Origin: Prochlorococcus sp. MIT 0604
Lineage (GTDB): Bacteria; Cyanobacteriota; Cyanobacteriia; PCC-6307; Cyanobiaceae
DNA length: 64,000 nucleotides
Reading direction: 5' to 3'
Assembly (NCBI RefSeq): GCF_000757845.1
Contig: NZ_CP007753.1
Location: forward strand, 1,674,001-1,738,000
Within the stretch, counting starts at the first letter, position 1. Every line of letters starts with the position of its first letter. A program made the position numbers and the translations under genes. Shown in pieces: positions 9,511 to 16,177 of the stretch. Under the pieces are notes generated by a model. The model made no database searches. It worked only from the letters and a program-made list of their open reading frames with translations, and was not told the origin of the DNA.

Positions 9511-9654
9511 ATTTTCTTATACTATCGCATTGCTAATTACAAGGTTATGAATAAATACATATTATTTATGTATATGAGAAAGTATATTATTGCACTTGCC
9601 TATTCCAAAATATATAGAAACAATTACATCAAAGATCTTTTAACTTAATAAATC
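9511..9654. repeat. 144-bp direct repeat, copy A
   Basis: This segment is repeated at 14161-14304 with 136 of 144 bases identical and no gaps, offset by exactly 4650 bp. It holds a 33-codon open frame and ends 2 bp before the ATG of the membrane coiled-coil gene at 9657. The flanking 10 bp to the left are also similar (8 of 10). Confidence 0.93.
9547..9648 (+). CDS. 33-residue small ORF within the duplicated module, copy A
   Basis: This ATG-to-TAA frame encodes a basic, hydrophobic peptide ending AYSKIYRNNYIKDLLT. The same frame is intact in copy B at 14197-14298, with four amino-acid changes and one silent change. Persistence of the frame in both copies hints at a real peptide, but the changes are mostly non-silent and the length is tiny, so it may simply ride with the repeat. 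It lies 8 bp upstream of the 9657 gene. No function can be assigned. Confidence 0.35.
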   Translation: MNKYILFMYMRKYIIALAYSKIYRNNYIKDLLT

Positions 9655-9656
9655 TT

Positions 9657-10115
9657 ATGAGAGAATTTCTTATTACTTTATTAGGTATTGTTATAGGAGG
9701 CTATTGGTTCCCTTTTTTATTAAAAATCAAACTAGATCAATATGAATTTTTGTGTGGTTTGACTAACAAAGCGTTTCTTTTAAAAAACGAGATAAAAGAA
9801 TTAGAAAATATGAAAGATGAACATGTAAAAAGAAGATATAGAGAATTAAGAGCTGACTTTATAAAACAAGGTTTTCTCTGGTCCCCATATATAGATGATC
9901 CGAAATATAAAGATTTGGCAAAAAATATAATAGATGAATTTGATAATCATATTAAGAAGGCAACAACGAAGATAGATGATATGAAAGATTTTGATAGAGA
10001 TTTTGAAAGCCTTGGTTATTCCGAAAAAATAGAAGAATTATATGAAAATTTGTCCCAAGAAATAAAAAACTATAAAAATGGCCTAATTAAAATATTGCTT
10101 CTTATACTCCGCTAA
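9657..10115 (+). CDS. membrane-anchored coiled-coil protein of unknown function
   Basis: This 152-residue protein is not recognised. One N-terminal hydrophobic segment (about 4-24, FLITLLGIVIGGYWFPFLLK) could be a membrane anchor, followed by a highly charged helical region (NEIKELENMKDEHVKRRYRE) and a C-terminal hydrophobic end (IKILLLIL). Residues about 82-105 (KYKDLAKNIIDEFDNHIKK) recur almost unchanged in the truncated paralogue at 15012-15221, so the gene belongs to a duplicated module. It starts 8 bp after the 33-codon frame and shares its upstream repeat. The ATG start fits the anchor. Confidence 0.6.
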   Translation: MREFLITLLGIVIGGYWFPFLLKIKLDQYEFLCGLTNKAFLLKNEIKELENMKDEHVKRRYRELRADFIKQGFLWSPYIDDPKYKDLAKNIIDEFDNHIKKATTKIDDMKDFDRDFESLGYSEKIEELYENLSQEIKNYKNGLIKILLLILR

Positions 10116-10300
10116 GGGGAAAAAGTGTCTAAATAAAACAAAAAGCAATAAAATTAACTACAAACTACAAGATAAGTGATTCTTCTTACTTATAAATATT
10201 GTGGGTCATCCGAAATTTAAAAAATTGTTTAGTGTAAAACTTAAATAGCATTGACATCTATCTTGTAAGGTTTAGTCAATAAGACTTCAATTAAATCATT

Positions 10301-10426
10301 GCAAAAGCTATTCACTTGAGAAATAGAATTAACCTATCGGAAGTTGATATTAAAGAAGCTATTGATTTTCAAAAAGAAAGAGTTTATGCGTTGGGAGGTA
10401 AACGAATTATTGATGTAGAAGTTTAG
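10301..10426 (+). pseudogene. C-terminal remnant of a small conserved-looking protein
   Basis: One frame reads AKAIHLRNRINLSEVDIKEA, then IDFQKERVYALGGKRIIDVEV and a stop. This has protein-like composition, unlike random AT-rich sequence, but there is no start codon. The frame is closed by TAA two codons upstream. It is best read as the 3' end of a gene whose 5' part was lost. The family is not recognised. Confidence 0.4.
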
Positions 10427-10632
10427 TAAAAAATAAATTATATTGATAAAATTTTAAAGTTTTAAGGACGATTAAATAAAGAAATAAGTCATATATGTGC
10501 TGTAATTTTGTAAGAATTACTCTTCAAAGAATGATATTTAAATGTTATGGTTAATTTACGTTCATCCAATTTATATTTCTGGACGCATAATATGGGAATA
10601 GGGAACGGGATTCTCATTAACTGCAAAAAACC

Positions 10633-10797
10633 ATGAATAACCTCTTACAAATAAGAGAAAAAATCAAAAGAGCTAATAGGCTTTATGAAGCCCAACTTTT
10701 AGCAACAAAAAATGGAGAAGTTACTCCATACAAAAGATCAGTGTTTGGAGAAAGAGTCAGGCAAGCCAAAAAAGAATTGGAATTGCAAGATTTTTAA
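10633..10797 (+). CDS. 54-residue basic small protein
   Basis: This short ATG-initiated frame encodes a charged helical protein (REKIKRANRLYEAQLLATKN, ending RQAKKELELQDF). It is followed 29 bp later by the best hairpin terminator of the island (10827-10849), which supports a real transcription unit. It is not recognised beyond resembling small conserved Prochlorococcus proteins of accessory regions. Amphipathic helices suggest a protein-binding or nucleic-acid-binding role, but nothing is demonstrated. Confidence 0.55.
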   Translation: MNNLLQIREKIKRANRLYEAQLLATKNGEVTPYKRSVFGERVRQAKKELELQDF

Positions 10798-10826
10798 ATC
10801 AAAATTCTTACTTTAAAGCTGATCAT

Positions 10827-10849
10827 AAAAAGGGGGGAACCCCCTTTTT
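10827..10849 (+). terminator. intrinsic terminator after the 54-residue gene
   Basis: A 10-bp perfect stem (five A then five G pairing with five C then five T) around a 3-base loop, ending in a T run. It is strong by the standards of this AT-rich window. Because it carries A and T runs on both sides, it could also terminate transcripts coming from the opposite strand. Confidence 0.8.
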
Positions 10850-10973
10850 ATCATATTAAATCTTAAAACATTTTTAGAATTACTTCTCAAGACATATTTT
10901 GCCGACAGAAATCCAACCCGCGACTTAATAATCTTAAGTAACTGTAAATAATTATTAGATAAAGATGTATTTG

Positions 10974-11684
10974 CTATAACTTTGCCCATTCTTGAGGTAG
11001 GATATTCGATATTAATTGAAATTTACCTTTCTCAAGGGGTTTTATTATATAAGCGATTCCTTGAGGATCAGGATAAATACCAGTCGCTGATTCAAAAATA
11101 TCATCATGGCCAACAATAATTGTATTTTTACCTTCTTTTGGCCGTTTCGAAAGAATTGGAGTTACATTTTTAATCATTAGGTCTACATGATCAGAAGTAT
11201 AGTCTTCATAAGGTAAGAAATTTAGGCGAGAATCTTTTTGATCAACCCTCCCAAACGCATAATTTGCTGTTTTCCATGAGCGGCAATATTGACTAGTAAT
11301 AATTTTACCGATTGGAATTTTTTTATTTGTAAATACCTGTCCTATATCTCTTGCATCTTGAATTCCTTTAAAACTAAGTTTTCTTTGAGTTGAGCAATCT
11401 GTTAAGTCTAAATTTGGGTCTGCTTGATCAGCATAATCTTTAAAAGTTTGAGCATGTCTAAAATAAATAACATATCCTCCATTCCTCAAATTATTTAGAA
11501 GCTTTTTGGGTTTTATCAGGTCTTCAAAATCTCGATTTGCAATTTCACCTTCAGAAAGTGCTAGTTGAATTTCACTTTCATCGACAAAATTTCTCTCATT
11601 TTTTGTTAGAGACTTTGCATAAGTATTATATGCAAATCCAAAAATTAATACTGCATGAAATAAAACCAGTTTTTTTATTTTCAT
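10974..11684 (-). CDS. secreted histidine-phosphatase-superfamily protein
   Basis: An N-terminal signal peptide (MKIKKLVLFHAVLIFGFAYN, cleavage likely after TYA) precedes a histidine-phosphatase (phosphoglycerate-mutase-like) fold. The RHG-type motif appears as YFRHAQT and the second catalytic histidine as IIVGHDDIFE; the SQYCRSWKTA block supplies the conserved arginine. It therefore probably acts as a periplasmic phosphomonoesterase; the substrate is unknown. The frame extends seven codons further upstream to 11705, but the Met at 11684 starts a cleaner signal peptide. It sits alone on the minus strand of the island and has no visible partner. Confidence 0.72.
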   Translation of the reverse strand: MKIKKLVLFHAVLIFGFAYNTYAKSLTKNERNFVDESEIQLALSEGEIANRDFEDLIKPKKLLNNLRNGGYVIYFRHAQTFKDYADQADPNLDLTDCSTQRKLSFKGIQDARDIGQVFTNKKIPIGKIITSQYCRSWKTANYAFGRVDQKDSRLNFLPYEDYTSDHVDLMIKNVTPILSKRPKEGKNTIIVGHDDIFESATGIYPDPQGIAYIIKPLEKGKFQLISNILPQEWAKL

Positions 11685-11705
11685 AATTAATTTAAAAACT
11701 AACAT

Positions 11706-12271
11706 TTAATATAAACAAAGTTTTGAACTTTCAATGTAAAATTTATACTGAGATTGATGTTTTTTGAGCTTCTGAAAAAGCTTTTATTTACAATATATAA
11801 GAACAAATTTTCATTCCTACAAATTAATATAGTTACCTCTAAAATTTTTAAATATATATTTAAGCGTCTTACTAAATTATCAATAAAAGAATCATTTAGT
11901 TTTTTACTCTATCTCAGTTATACCTTGAAATTTAATTACCAATATCACCTTAATATTTTTCTTAAGGAGTTGAAAATTATAAAATAATCTCTTTTTTGGA
12001 TGATTAAAATTAATAAATATATTTTCCACTTTACTGCGCTTAGCTAGAATATGGTTATAGATATAAAATTAAGTAAAAGCTGTATTTTTTAAATTTTATT
12101 TTTATACGATACTTTCTGTTTCTTTAGCTAGATAATTAATACCAAGCTATTGATATATTTTATTCATTGGAAAGTATAATTAATTCCTTTGACCTTAAAG
12201 AAAGATAATCTTGTTTTGCAAAATCTTTTTTAAAACGATACAGACTAAAATCATAAGTGACTTAATTATCT
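11706..12271. other. AT-rich stretch without a convincing gene
   Basis: A 77-codon open frame at 11754-11987 is almost only Phe, Leu, Ile, Lys, Tyr and Ser, as expected from random AT-rich DNA. I do not call it. No RNA gene, clear terminator or repeat was seen in the rest. Confidence 0.5.
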
Positions 12272-12414
12272 ATGGCACTATTTAACGTTTTCAACGTAAC
12301 TAAGATTTTTAGTTTATTGCTTTAGAAGTTGCCAAACTTTCTGGCTTATTAAGTACTAAATTTAATTACTTTTATAACCAAGTCCAAAAACATAACATTA
12401 CTTATTTAGTATAG
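12272..12414 (+). pseudogene. frameshifted small gene remnant
   Basis: An ATG frame reads MALFNVFNVTKIFSLLL and stops. The next frame opens in the same place and reads ALEVAKLSGLLSTKFNYFYN, then QVQKHNITYLV and a stop. Joined by one frameshift near 12314, they give a plausible protein of about 47 residues. The family is not recognised. Confidence 0.4.
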
Positions 12415-12476
12415 TTTCTTACCAGATTAATAATGAGTATTTGCTAATTTAAAATTAAGAAAATTTTTCAACTTAT

Positions 12477-12608
12477 ATGATAAAAGTTATTAATAGAAAA
12501 ATGAGATTTTTCAGATGGCTAAATTCAAGCATGATCCTACTTCTATCAATTATGTCGTTAATTTCTAGTCTTTTTCTATATTTAATTCTCTTGATAACTT
12601 TAAAATGA
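12477..12608 (+). CDS. 43-residue single-span membrane peptide
   Basis: The frame encodes a basic, aromatic N-terminus (KMRFFRWLNSS) and then a continuous hydrophobic helix (MILLLSIMSLISSLFLYLIL) ending LITLK. An internal ATG at 12501 (MRFFRWLNSS) is an equally plausible start. Arg/Trp-rich cytoplasmic heads with one span are common in small Prochlorococcus membrane proteins. The function is unknown. It stands isolated within a gene-poor part of the island. Confidence 0.45.
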   Translation: MIKVINRKMRFFRWLNSSMILLLSIMSLISSLFLYLILLITLK

Positions 12609-12665
12609 ATATAAGTTAAAAAAGAACTTATTTAGTCCTTTAAAGAAACTTTCAAAAAGAAGTTT

Positions 12666-12803
12666 TTAAAAGATACTTGATACAATTTGACCAGTAAAAT
12701 AATAAGTTCCAATAAGAGCTAATATCGCAGAAATTTCGGCGTTCTTATAAAGATTCTCATTTTTTTCATTCGTAAATTTTTTCCAAATCTCACAATAAGT
12801 TAT
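12666..12803 (-). pseudogene. remnant of a small membrane protein
   Basis: On the minus strand the frame reads EIWKKFTNEKNENLYKNAEI and then SAILALIGTYYFTGQIVSSIF before a stop. A charged head followed by one membrane span gives clear protein character, but there is no ATG or GTG start; a TAG closes the frame upstream. It is likely a small gene that lost its start. The family is not recognised. Confidence 0.42.
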
Positions 12804-13253
12804 CTAGATTGCATATCTATAAATTAATTATTCAAGTTTTTAAATACTGTAACTCTTTCTAATAAATTGTATTCGTTTAAAGATTAAAATAAATTTCATT
12901 GATAATTGATCAACTTAATTTAATGCGCTGATTTAATTCTTTGATTTTACTATTACTGAATTATTGAAGTAATATTTTGCGATTTATGAGTCTTAATCAA
13001 ACAAAAATAAAGTATTTATACATTGATGAAATTGTAAAATTCAAAAAGAGGCGAATCTTTTTTAAAGAATAAAGAATAGTAAAAAGTTAAAGAAATCATT
13101 GGACTTGGTATAGAATTTAACTAAAAAGAATTTCAAGCTAATAAAATAATTTCTAATTTAAAAATTAGCAACATTTATTTATTTAAAATTAAATTAAATA
13201 AAATAAAAACGATGTAGTCCTAAATTAATAAAAAAATATTTATATTTAGATAT
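12804..13253. other. gene-poor AT-rich stretch
   Basis: The only coding hint is a 28-codon frame at 12986-13072 (MSLNQTKIKYLYIDEIVKFK, then a basic tail), which is too short to support. No RNA gene or repeat was recognised. Confidence 0.45.
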
Positions 13254-13436
13254 TTAATTTAGAAAATTATCATAAAAGCCGACAATTAAATTTTTAGATG
13301 AAATCTTGAGAAACTTTTTATGTACCTTATTACTAAATTCTTTTTCATTTAGATAGTCAAATAAATCAGCAGGGTCAATGTTCTCGATGAACCATGCATC
13401 ATAATTTACATAACTGACTGACTCCCAAGAATACAT
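13254..13436 (-). CDS. 60-residue acidic hypothetical protein
   Basis: The frame has non-random composition for this AT content: SWESVSYVNYDAWFIENIDP at the start, then DLFDYLNEKEF and a basic C-terminal half. It has no membrane span. No clear ribosome-binding site precedes the ATG, which is common in Prochlorococcus. It is not recognised. It is kept as a possible real small gene because of its Trp/Asp/Pro content and complete start and stop. Confidence 0.35.
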   Translation of the reverse strand: MYSWESVSYVNYDAWFIENIDPADLFDYLNEKEFSNKVHKKFLKISSKNLIVGFYDNFLN

Positions 13437-13762
13437 AACTAATAATTAGCTAAAAAAAAATATAAAAAATGTACAAATACTACAAATTTATGTAATTAAA
13501 TTTTATTTTTTTATAGCCTAATAATCATGTTGAGATACCAAACCAGCAAGTCCAGCCATTTTTAGCTAATTTTCACCCTAATAGTTTTAAGATTCTTAAG
13601 AATTAAATAAGAATTATCTGAATATTTTTATGAGTAAAAATTTTGTTTCACCAAGGTTAAATATTAAGAAGAACAAGTATAAATTATTTTATCCATAAGA
13701 ACTTTGTAATTAAGATTGAGTGTAATTCTCTTCCTCACTAAATAGTTTATTTTTTTAAATAA
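13437..13762. other. gene-free stretch with one minus-strand peptide trace
   Basis: On the minus strand at 13518-13559 a short frame reads MAGLAGLVSQHDY and stops. It looks like the end of a real protein, but nothing upstream supports it. The rest shows no gene, hairpin or repeat. Confidence 0.35.
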
Positions 13763-13939
13763 ATGATAAGACTTATTAATGAAAATTTTTTTGGTAATAT
13801 TACTTTTATATATACCGAAGATACTTAACCACTTGAAGCTCACGTTGCTTGTCTGGAGATAAAGAGTATAGAAAAAGAAGGAAAATACTTTGACCCTCAG
13901 CTTTCTTCTGGTTGGTTTAAATATTATAGCTTTTTTTAA
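13763..13939 (+). pseudogene. small gene interrupted by one stop codon
   Basis: One frame starts at ATG with MIRLINENFFGNITFIYTED, meets a single TAA at 13826-13828, and continues PLEAHVACLEIKSIEKEGKY and FDPQLSSGWFKYYSFF to a second stop. Coding character continues past the first stop, so a nonsense change in a gene of about 58 codons is the simplest reading. It is not recognised. Confidence 0.5.
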
Positions 13940-13981
13940 TATGGCTTAACCTTAAACCTCAAAACTTTTTCTTTCTGGTAA

Positions 13982-14125
13982 ATTTTCGAAGGTAAAGAAG
14001 AAATGCAAAAGTTTTTGCAATCTGTAAATATAGGAGATATAGAATATAAAAGTAAAAGTATTCCTCTTCATTCTCAGAATTTTAAAACTATTAAACTCAT
14101 ACAAAGCATGAGAATTATAAGCTAA
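13982..14125 (+). pseudogene. C-terminal remnant or 40-residue small gene
   Basis: The frame reads FEGKEEMQKFLQSVNIGDIE then YKSKSIPLHSQNFKTIKLIQ and a stop. It could start at the internal ATG at 14003. It follows the interrupted gene at 13763 by 42 bp and may be a further piece of the same decayed locus. A minus-strand frame over the same bases is regarded as its shadow. Confidence 0.42.
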
Positions 14126-14160
14126 TTTTAAACCATGCATCCAAAAAAGGTCGCTTTTCT

Positions 14161-14304
14161 ATTTTCTCATAATATCGCATTTCTAATTACAAGGTTATGA
14201 ATAAATACTTATTACTTATGTATATGAGAAATTATATTATTGCACTTGCCTATTCCAAAATAAATAGAAATAATTACATCAAAGATCTTTTAACTTAATA
14301 AATC
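14161..14304. repeat. 144-bp direct repeat, copy B
   Basis: This is the partner of 9511-9654 (eight mismatches, no gaps). It is followed by a broken gene rather than the intact coiled-coil gene of copy A. Confidence 0.93.
14197..14298 (+). CDS. 33-residue small ORF within the duplicated module, copy B
   Basis: This is the counterpart of the frame at 9547-9648, ending AYSKINRNNYIKDLLT. Start, stop and length are preserved. Differences from copy A are Ile to Leu, Phe to Leu, Lys to Asn and Tyr to Asn, plus one silent change. Evidence for translation is only the retained frame. Confidence 0.33.
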   Translation: MNKYLLLMYMRNYIIALAYSKINRNNYIKDLLT

Positions 14305-14687
14305 AACAAAACACCTTCTAGTTGATCAAAGTAACAAGCCTTGGCTAAGAATTAAAGATTTAATTTCTGGGAAAGTTGAAAAATATATAAATGATTCATA
14401 TGACAATGAAAAAAAATTTTTGTCGAGAAGAAAGATTTAATCTTTACCAGAACTGAATCTCTTATTTTAGTATTTAGAGGTATGAAGGGAATTTTGTACA
14501 ATAATGCATTCAAGAATAAGCCATTTGGTAACTTAAGTTCAGATTATTTTATTGGTGGCTACAAAATCCTACATTTCTAAAAAAAATTCATAATGTTGCT
14601 TCAAAAGCAGCTGGATTTTGGGAGATACGCTTGTTAGCCATAAACCATAAAAACAATCTATTACTATTAGATCCCACGACAAAGTAG
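14305..14687 (+). pseudogene. gene remnant with two frameshifts
   Basis: Three overlapping frames join into one protein-like sequence of about 125 residues. The first reads HLLVDQSNKPWLRIKDLISG and KVEKYINDSYDNEKK. A shift at the A-run near 14412 gives FVEKKDLIFTRTESLILVFR and GMKGILYNNAFKNKPFGN. A second shift near 14570 gives NPTFLKKIHNVASKAAGFWE and IRLLAINHKNNLLLLDPTTK with a stop. No start codon is visible. The family is not recognised. A 7-bp inverted repeat (ATCCCAC/GTGGGAT, 14671-14693) covers the stop and may have been a terminator. Confidence 0.5.
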
Positions 14688-14696
14688 TGGGATATC

Positions 14697-14966
14697 TTAA
14701 TTGTTACTAGGGAAATACCCCTGTCTATTTTCATTTAACCCTTTAAGTTCTTTAATGCTGTTCTCTATCTCATCTAATTGCTCCTCAAGACTAGGGGGTA
14801 TTGGTTCTGGGTATATATTTTCTATAGTCTTATAAGAAGCGTAAGCGAATATATATACGCATGTCATGTAAAAGAAATTTCTAATGGATTCAGGAGCATT
14901 TTCAAGAATTGCTATAATTTTTTTGATCATCAATATACAAAAAGCAACTGATAATTTATCATTCAT
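14697..14966 (-). CDS. 89-residue membrane protein of unknown function
   Basis: It has two moderately hydrophobic stretches (VAFCILMIKKIIAILE and FFYMTCVYIFAYASY) and then a proline break (PEPIPPSLEEQLDE) and an acidic coiled tail. Composition and full start/stop support a real small gene. Convergent with the remnant that ends at 14687 and divergent from the frame at 15012. It is not recognised; it may be an integral membrane protein with a cytoplasmic coiled coil. Confidence 0.5.
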   Translation of the reverse strand: MNDKLSVAFCILMIKKIIAILENAPESIRNFFYMTCVYIFAYASYKTIENIYPEPIPPSLEEQLDEIENSIKELKGLNENRQGYFPSNN

Positions 14967-15011
14967 AAGTTACATTACTAAACATTACTTGTCTACTCTT
15001 ATTAAGTAATA

Positions 15012-15221
15012 GTGAATCAATTGGTTAGTCAGCTTGTCGAGAAATATAAAGATTTGGCAAATAAGATTATAGATGAATTTGATGATCATATTAAGAAGGG
15101 AACAGTGTATATTGATGATTACCCTGATTTTGATGAATTTTTTACAATCCTTGGAATTCTTCCAAATACTTTATTGAAATTATTGGATCAATTTGAGAAA
15201 GATTTAAGGAATGAGATTTAG
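15012..15221 (+). pseudogene. truncated paralogue of the membrane coiled-coil gene
   Basis: The section KYKDLANKIIDEFDDHIKKG closely matches the 9657 gene product, and the following DYPDFDEFFTILG parallels its DMKDFDRDFESLG. The N-terminal membrane anchor is missing and replaced by about 13 unrelated residues from a GTG start. It is therefore a 5'-truncated duplicate. A shared short sequence downstream (CTAAGGG, A-run, GTCTAAA at 10112 and 15262) extends the duplication. It may still be translated but is probably non-functional. Confidence 0.6.
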
Positions 15222-15290
15222 TATTTAATCAATTTAAAATTTTTTATCTTAAATTATTTACTAAGGGAAAAAAGGCGTCTAAAAAAACAA

Positions 15291-15666
15291 ATGAATAAAA
15301 CTCTTTGGCCAGTATATCTAGATTTTATCTACATTCTTACATTGATTACTATATAATTATTTTCAAAGTCGAATATATGATTACAATTCTCAAATTGAAG
15401 CGAAAGACGAGTGCATTAAATGGGTTAACGAAGGTTTTAAGTATTCTTATGAAAAAGCATTCCAGACTAGTCTTTATGAAGGTGATAAAATTAATAGTAA
15501 AACCAAAATAAAGACCTTTACAAAAAACAATCCTTATTGTGACTATGAAAGCTCAACTAATCAATATTTAGGTTATGAAGAAATTGGCGTAGAAAAAGGA
15601 GGTTTTTACGAAGAAAATGTTTATAAGAACATAGAAATTCATAAAGAAATAAAAAAAGTATTTTAG
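15291..15666 (+). pseudogene. frameshifted secreted small protein, paralogue of the next gene
   Basis: The ATG frame encodes MNKTLWPVYLDFIYILTLIT, a signal-anchor-like start that ends at a TAA at 15354. A second frame open from 15346 carries on with YDYNSQIEAKDECIKWVNEG and NPYCDYESSTNQYLGYEE to the stop at 15664. One small indel near 15350 would restore about 124 codons. The C-x2-W motif and the CxY...TNQxLGxE block are shared with the lipoprotein at 15776, so both belong to one family of small secreted proteins. The function is unknown. Confidence 0.6.
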
Positions 15667-15775
15667 ATTTTAATACCAAATTTAAATTGACCTAGTATTG
15701 AAAATAATAAATCAATTCTGTGATAAAATTAATAATAAAAATTCAAAAATTATTATTTACATACGATAAAAATTT

Positions 15776-16156
15776 ATGAATAGATTATTTTTTCTAATTT
15801 TACCTTTTCCAATTCTTTTATTAAGTTGTGGCGCTGGATCTTTTTATGAGGCAAATCTGAGCTGTGAGGAGTGGCTGGAACAAGGTGGGTTTTATGTTGC
15901 AATTCTTGAAGGAATTAAGAAAAATGATAAAAACATGAATCTTCCAGAATACGTATTTGATGATGTTAAAAATAATTTTTCTATAAGAAAATGTATTTAT
16001 GATAAAGAGACGAATCAAATTTTGGGATTAGAAGTTTCAAATAGAGAAAAAAATAAAACTTATTATTTTCCTGAAAATCAAAGAGTAAAGGATTCCCCTT
16101 TAAGGCTTTTTGATTTGGATTTAAAATGGAAAATAGAAAAAAGATTTAAATATTAA
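15776..16156 (+). CDS. small lipoprotein of unknown function
   Basis: The N-terminus MNRLFFLILPFPILLLSCGA is a lipoprotein signal peptide with lipobox LLSC, so the mature protein starts at Cys-18 and should be membrane-tethered. The mature part has a CEEWLEQGG motif and the block RKCIYDKETNQILGLE, which match the frameshifted neighbour upstream. Residues C(+)..W and the second Cys could form a disulphide. It lies 21 bp ahead of the adhesin-like gene on the same strand, so the two may be co-transcribed. The role is unknown; I judge it an accessory cell-surface protein. Confidence 0.65.
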   Translation: MNRLFFLILPFPILLLSCGAGSFYEANLSCEEWLEQGGFYVAILEGIKKNDKNMNLPEYVFDDVKNNFSIRKCIYDKETNQILGLEVSNREKNKTYYFPENQRVKDSPLRLFDLDLKWKIEKRFKY

Positions 16157-16177
16157 TTTGTCAGTTTTTTTAATCAA

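Noticed and set aside
11754-11987. 77-codon open frame
   Set aside because: Composition is only residues coded by AT-rich triplets, with no motif, neighbours or terminator to support it.
13952-14140. Minus-strand 62-codon frame
   Set aside because: It lies opposite the more protein-like plus-strand frame at 13982-14125 and has no supporting feature.
15305-15511. Plus-strand 68-codon frame
   Set aside because: It is out of phase with the coherent C-x2-W family protein that covers the same bases after one frameshift.
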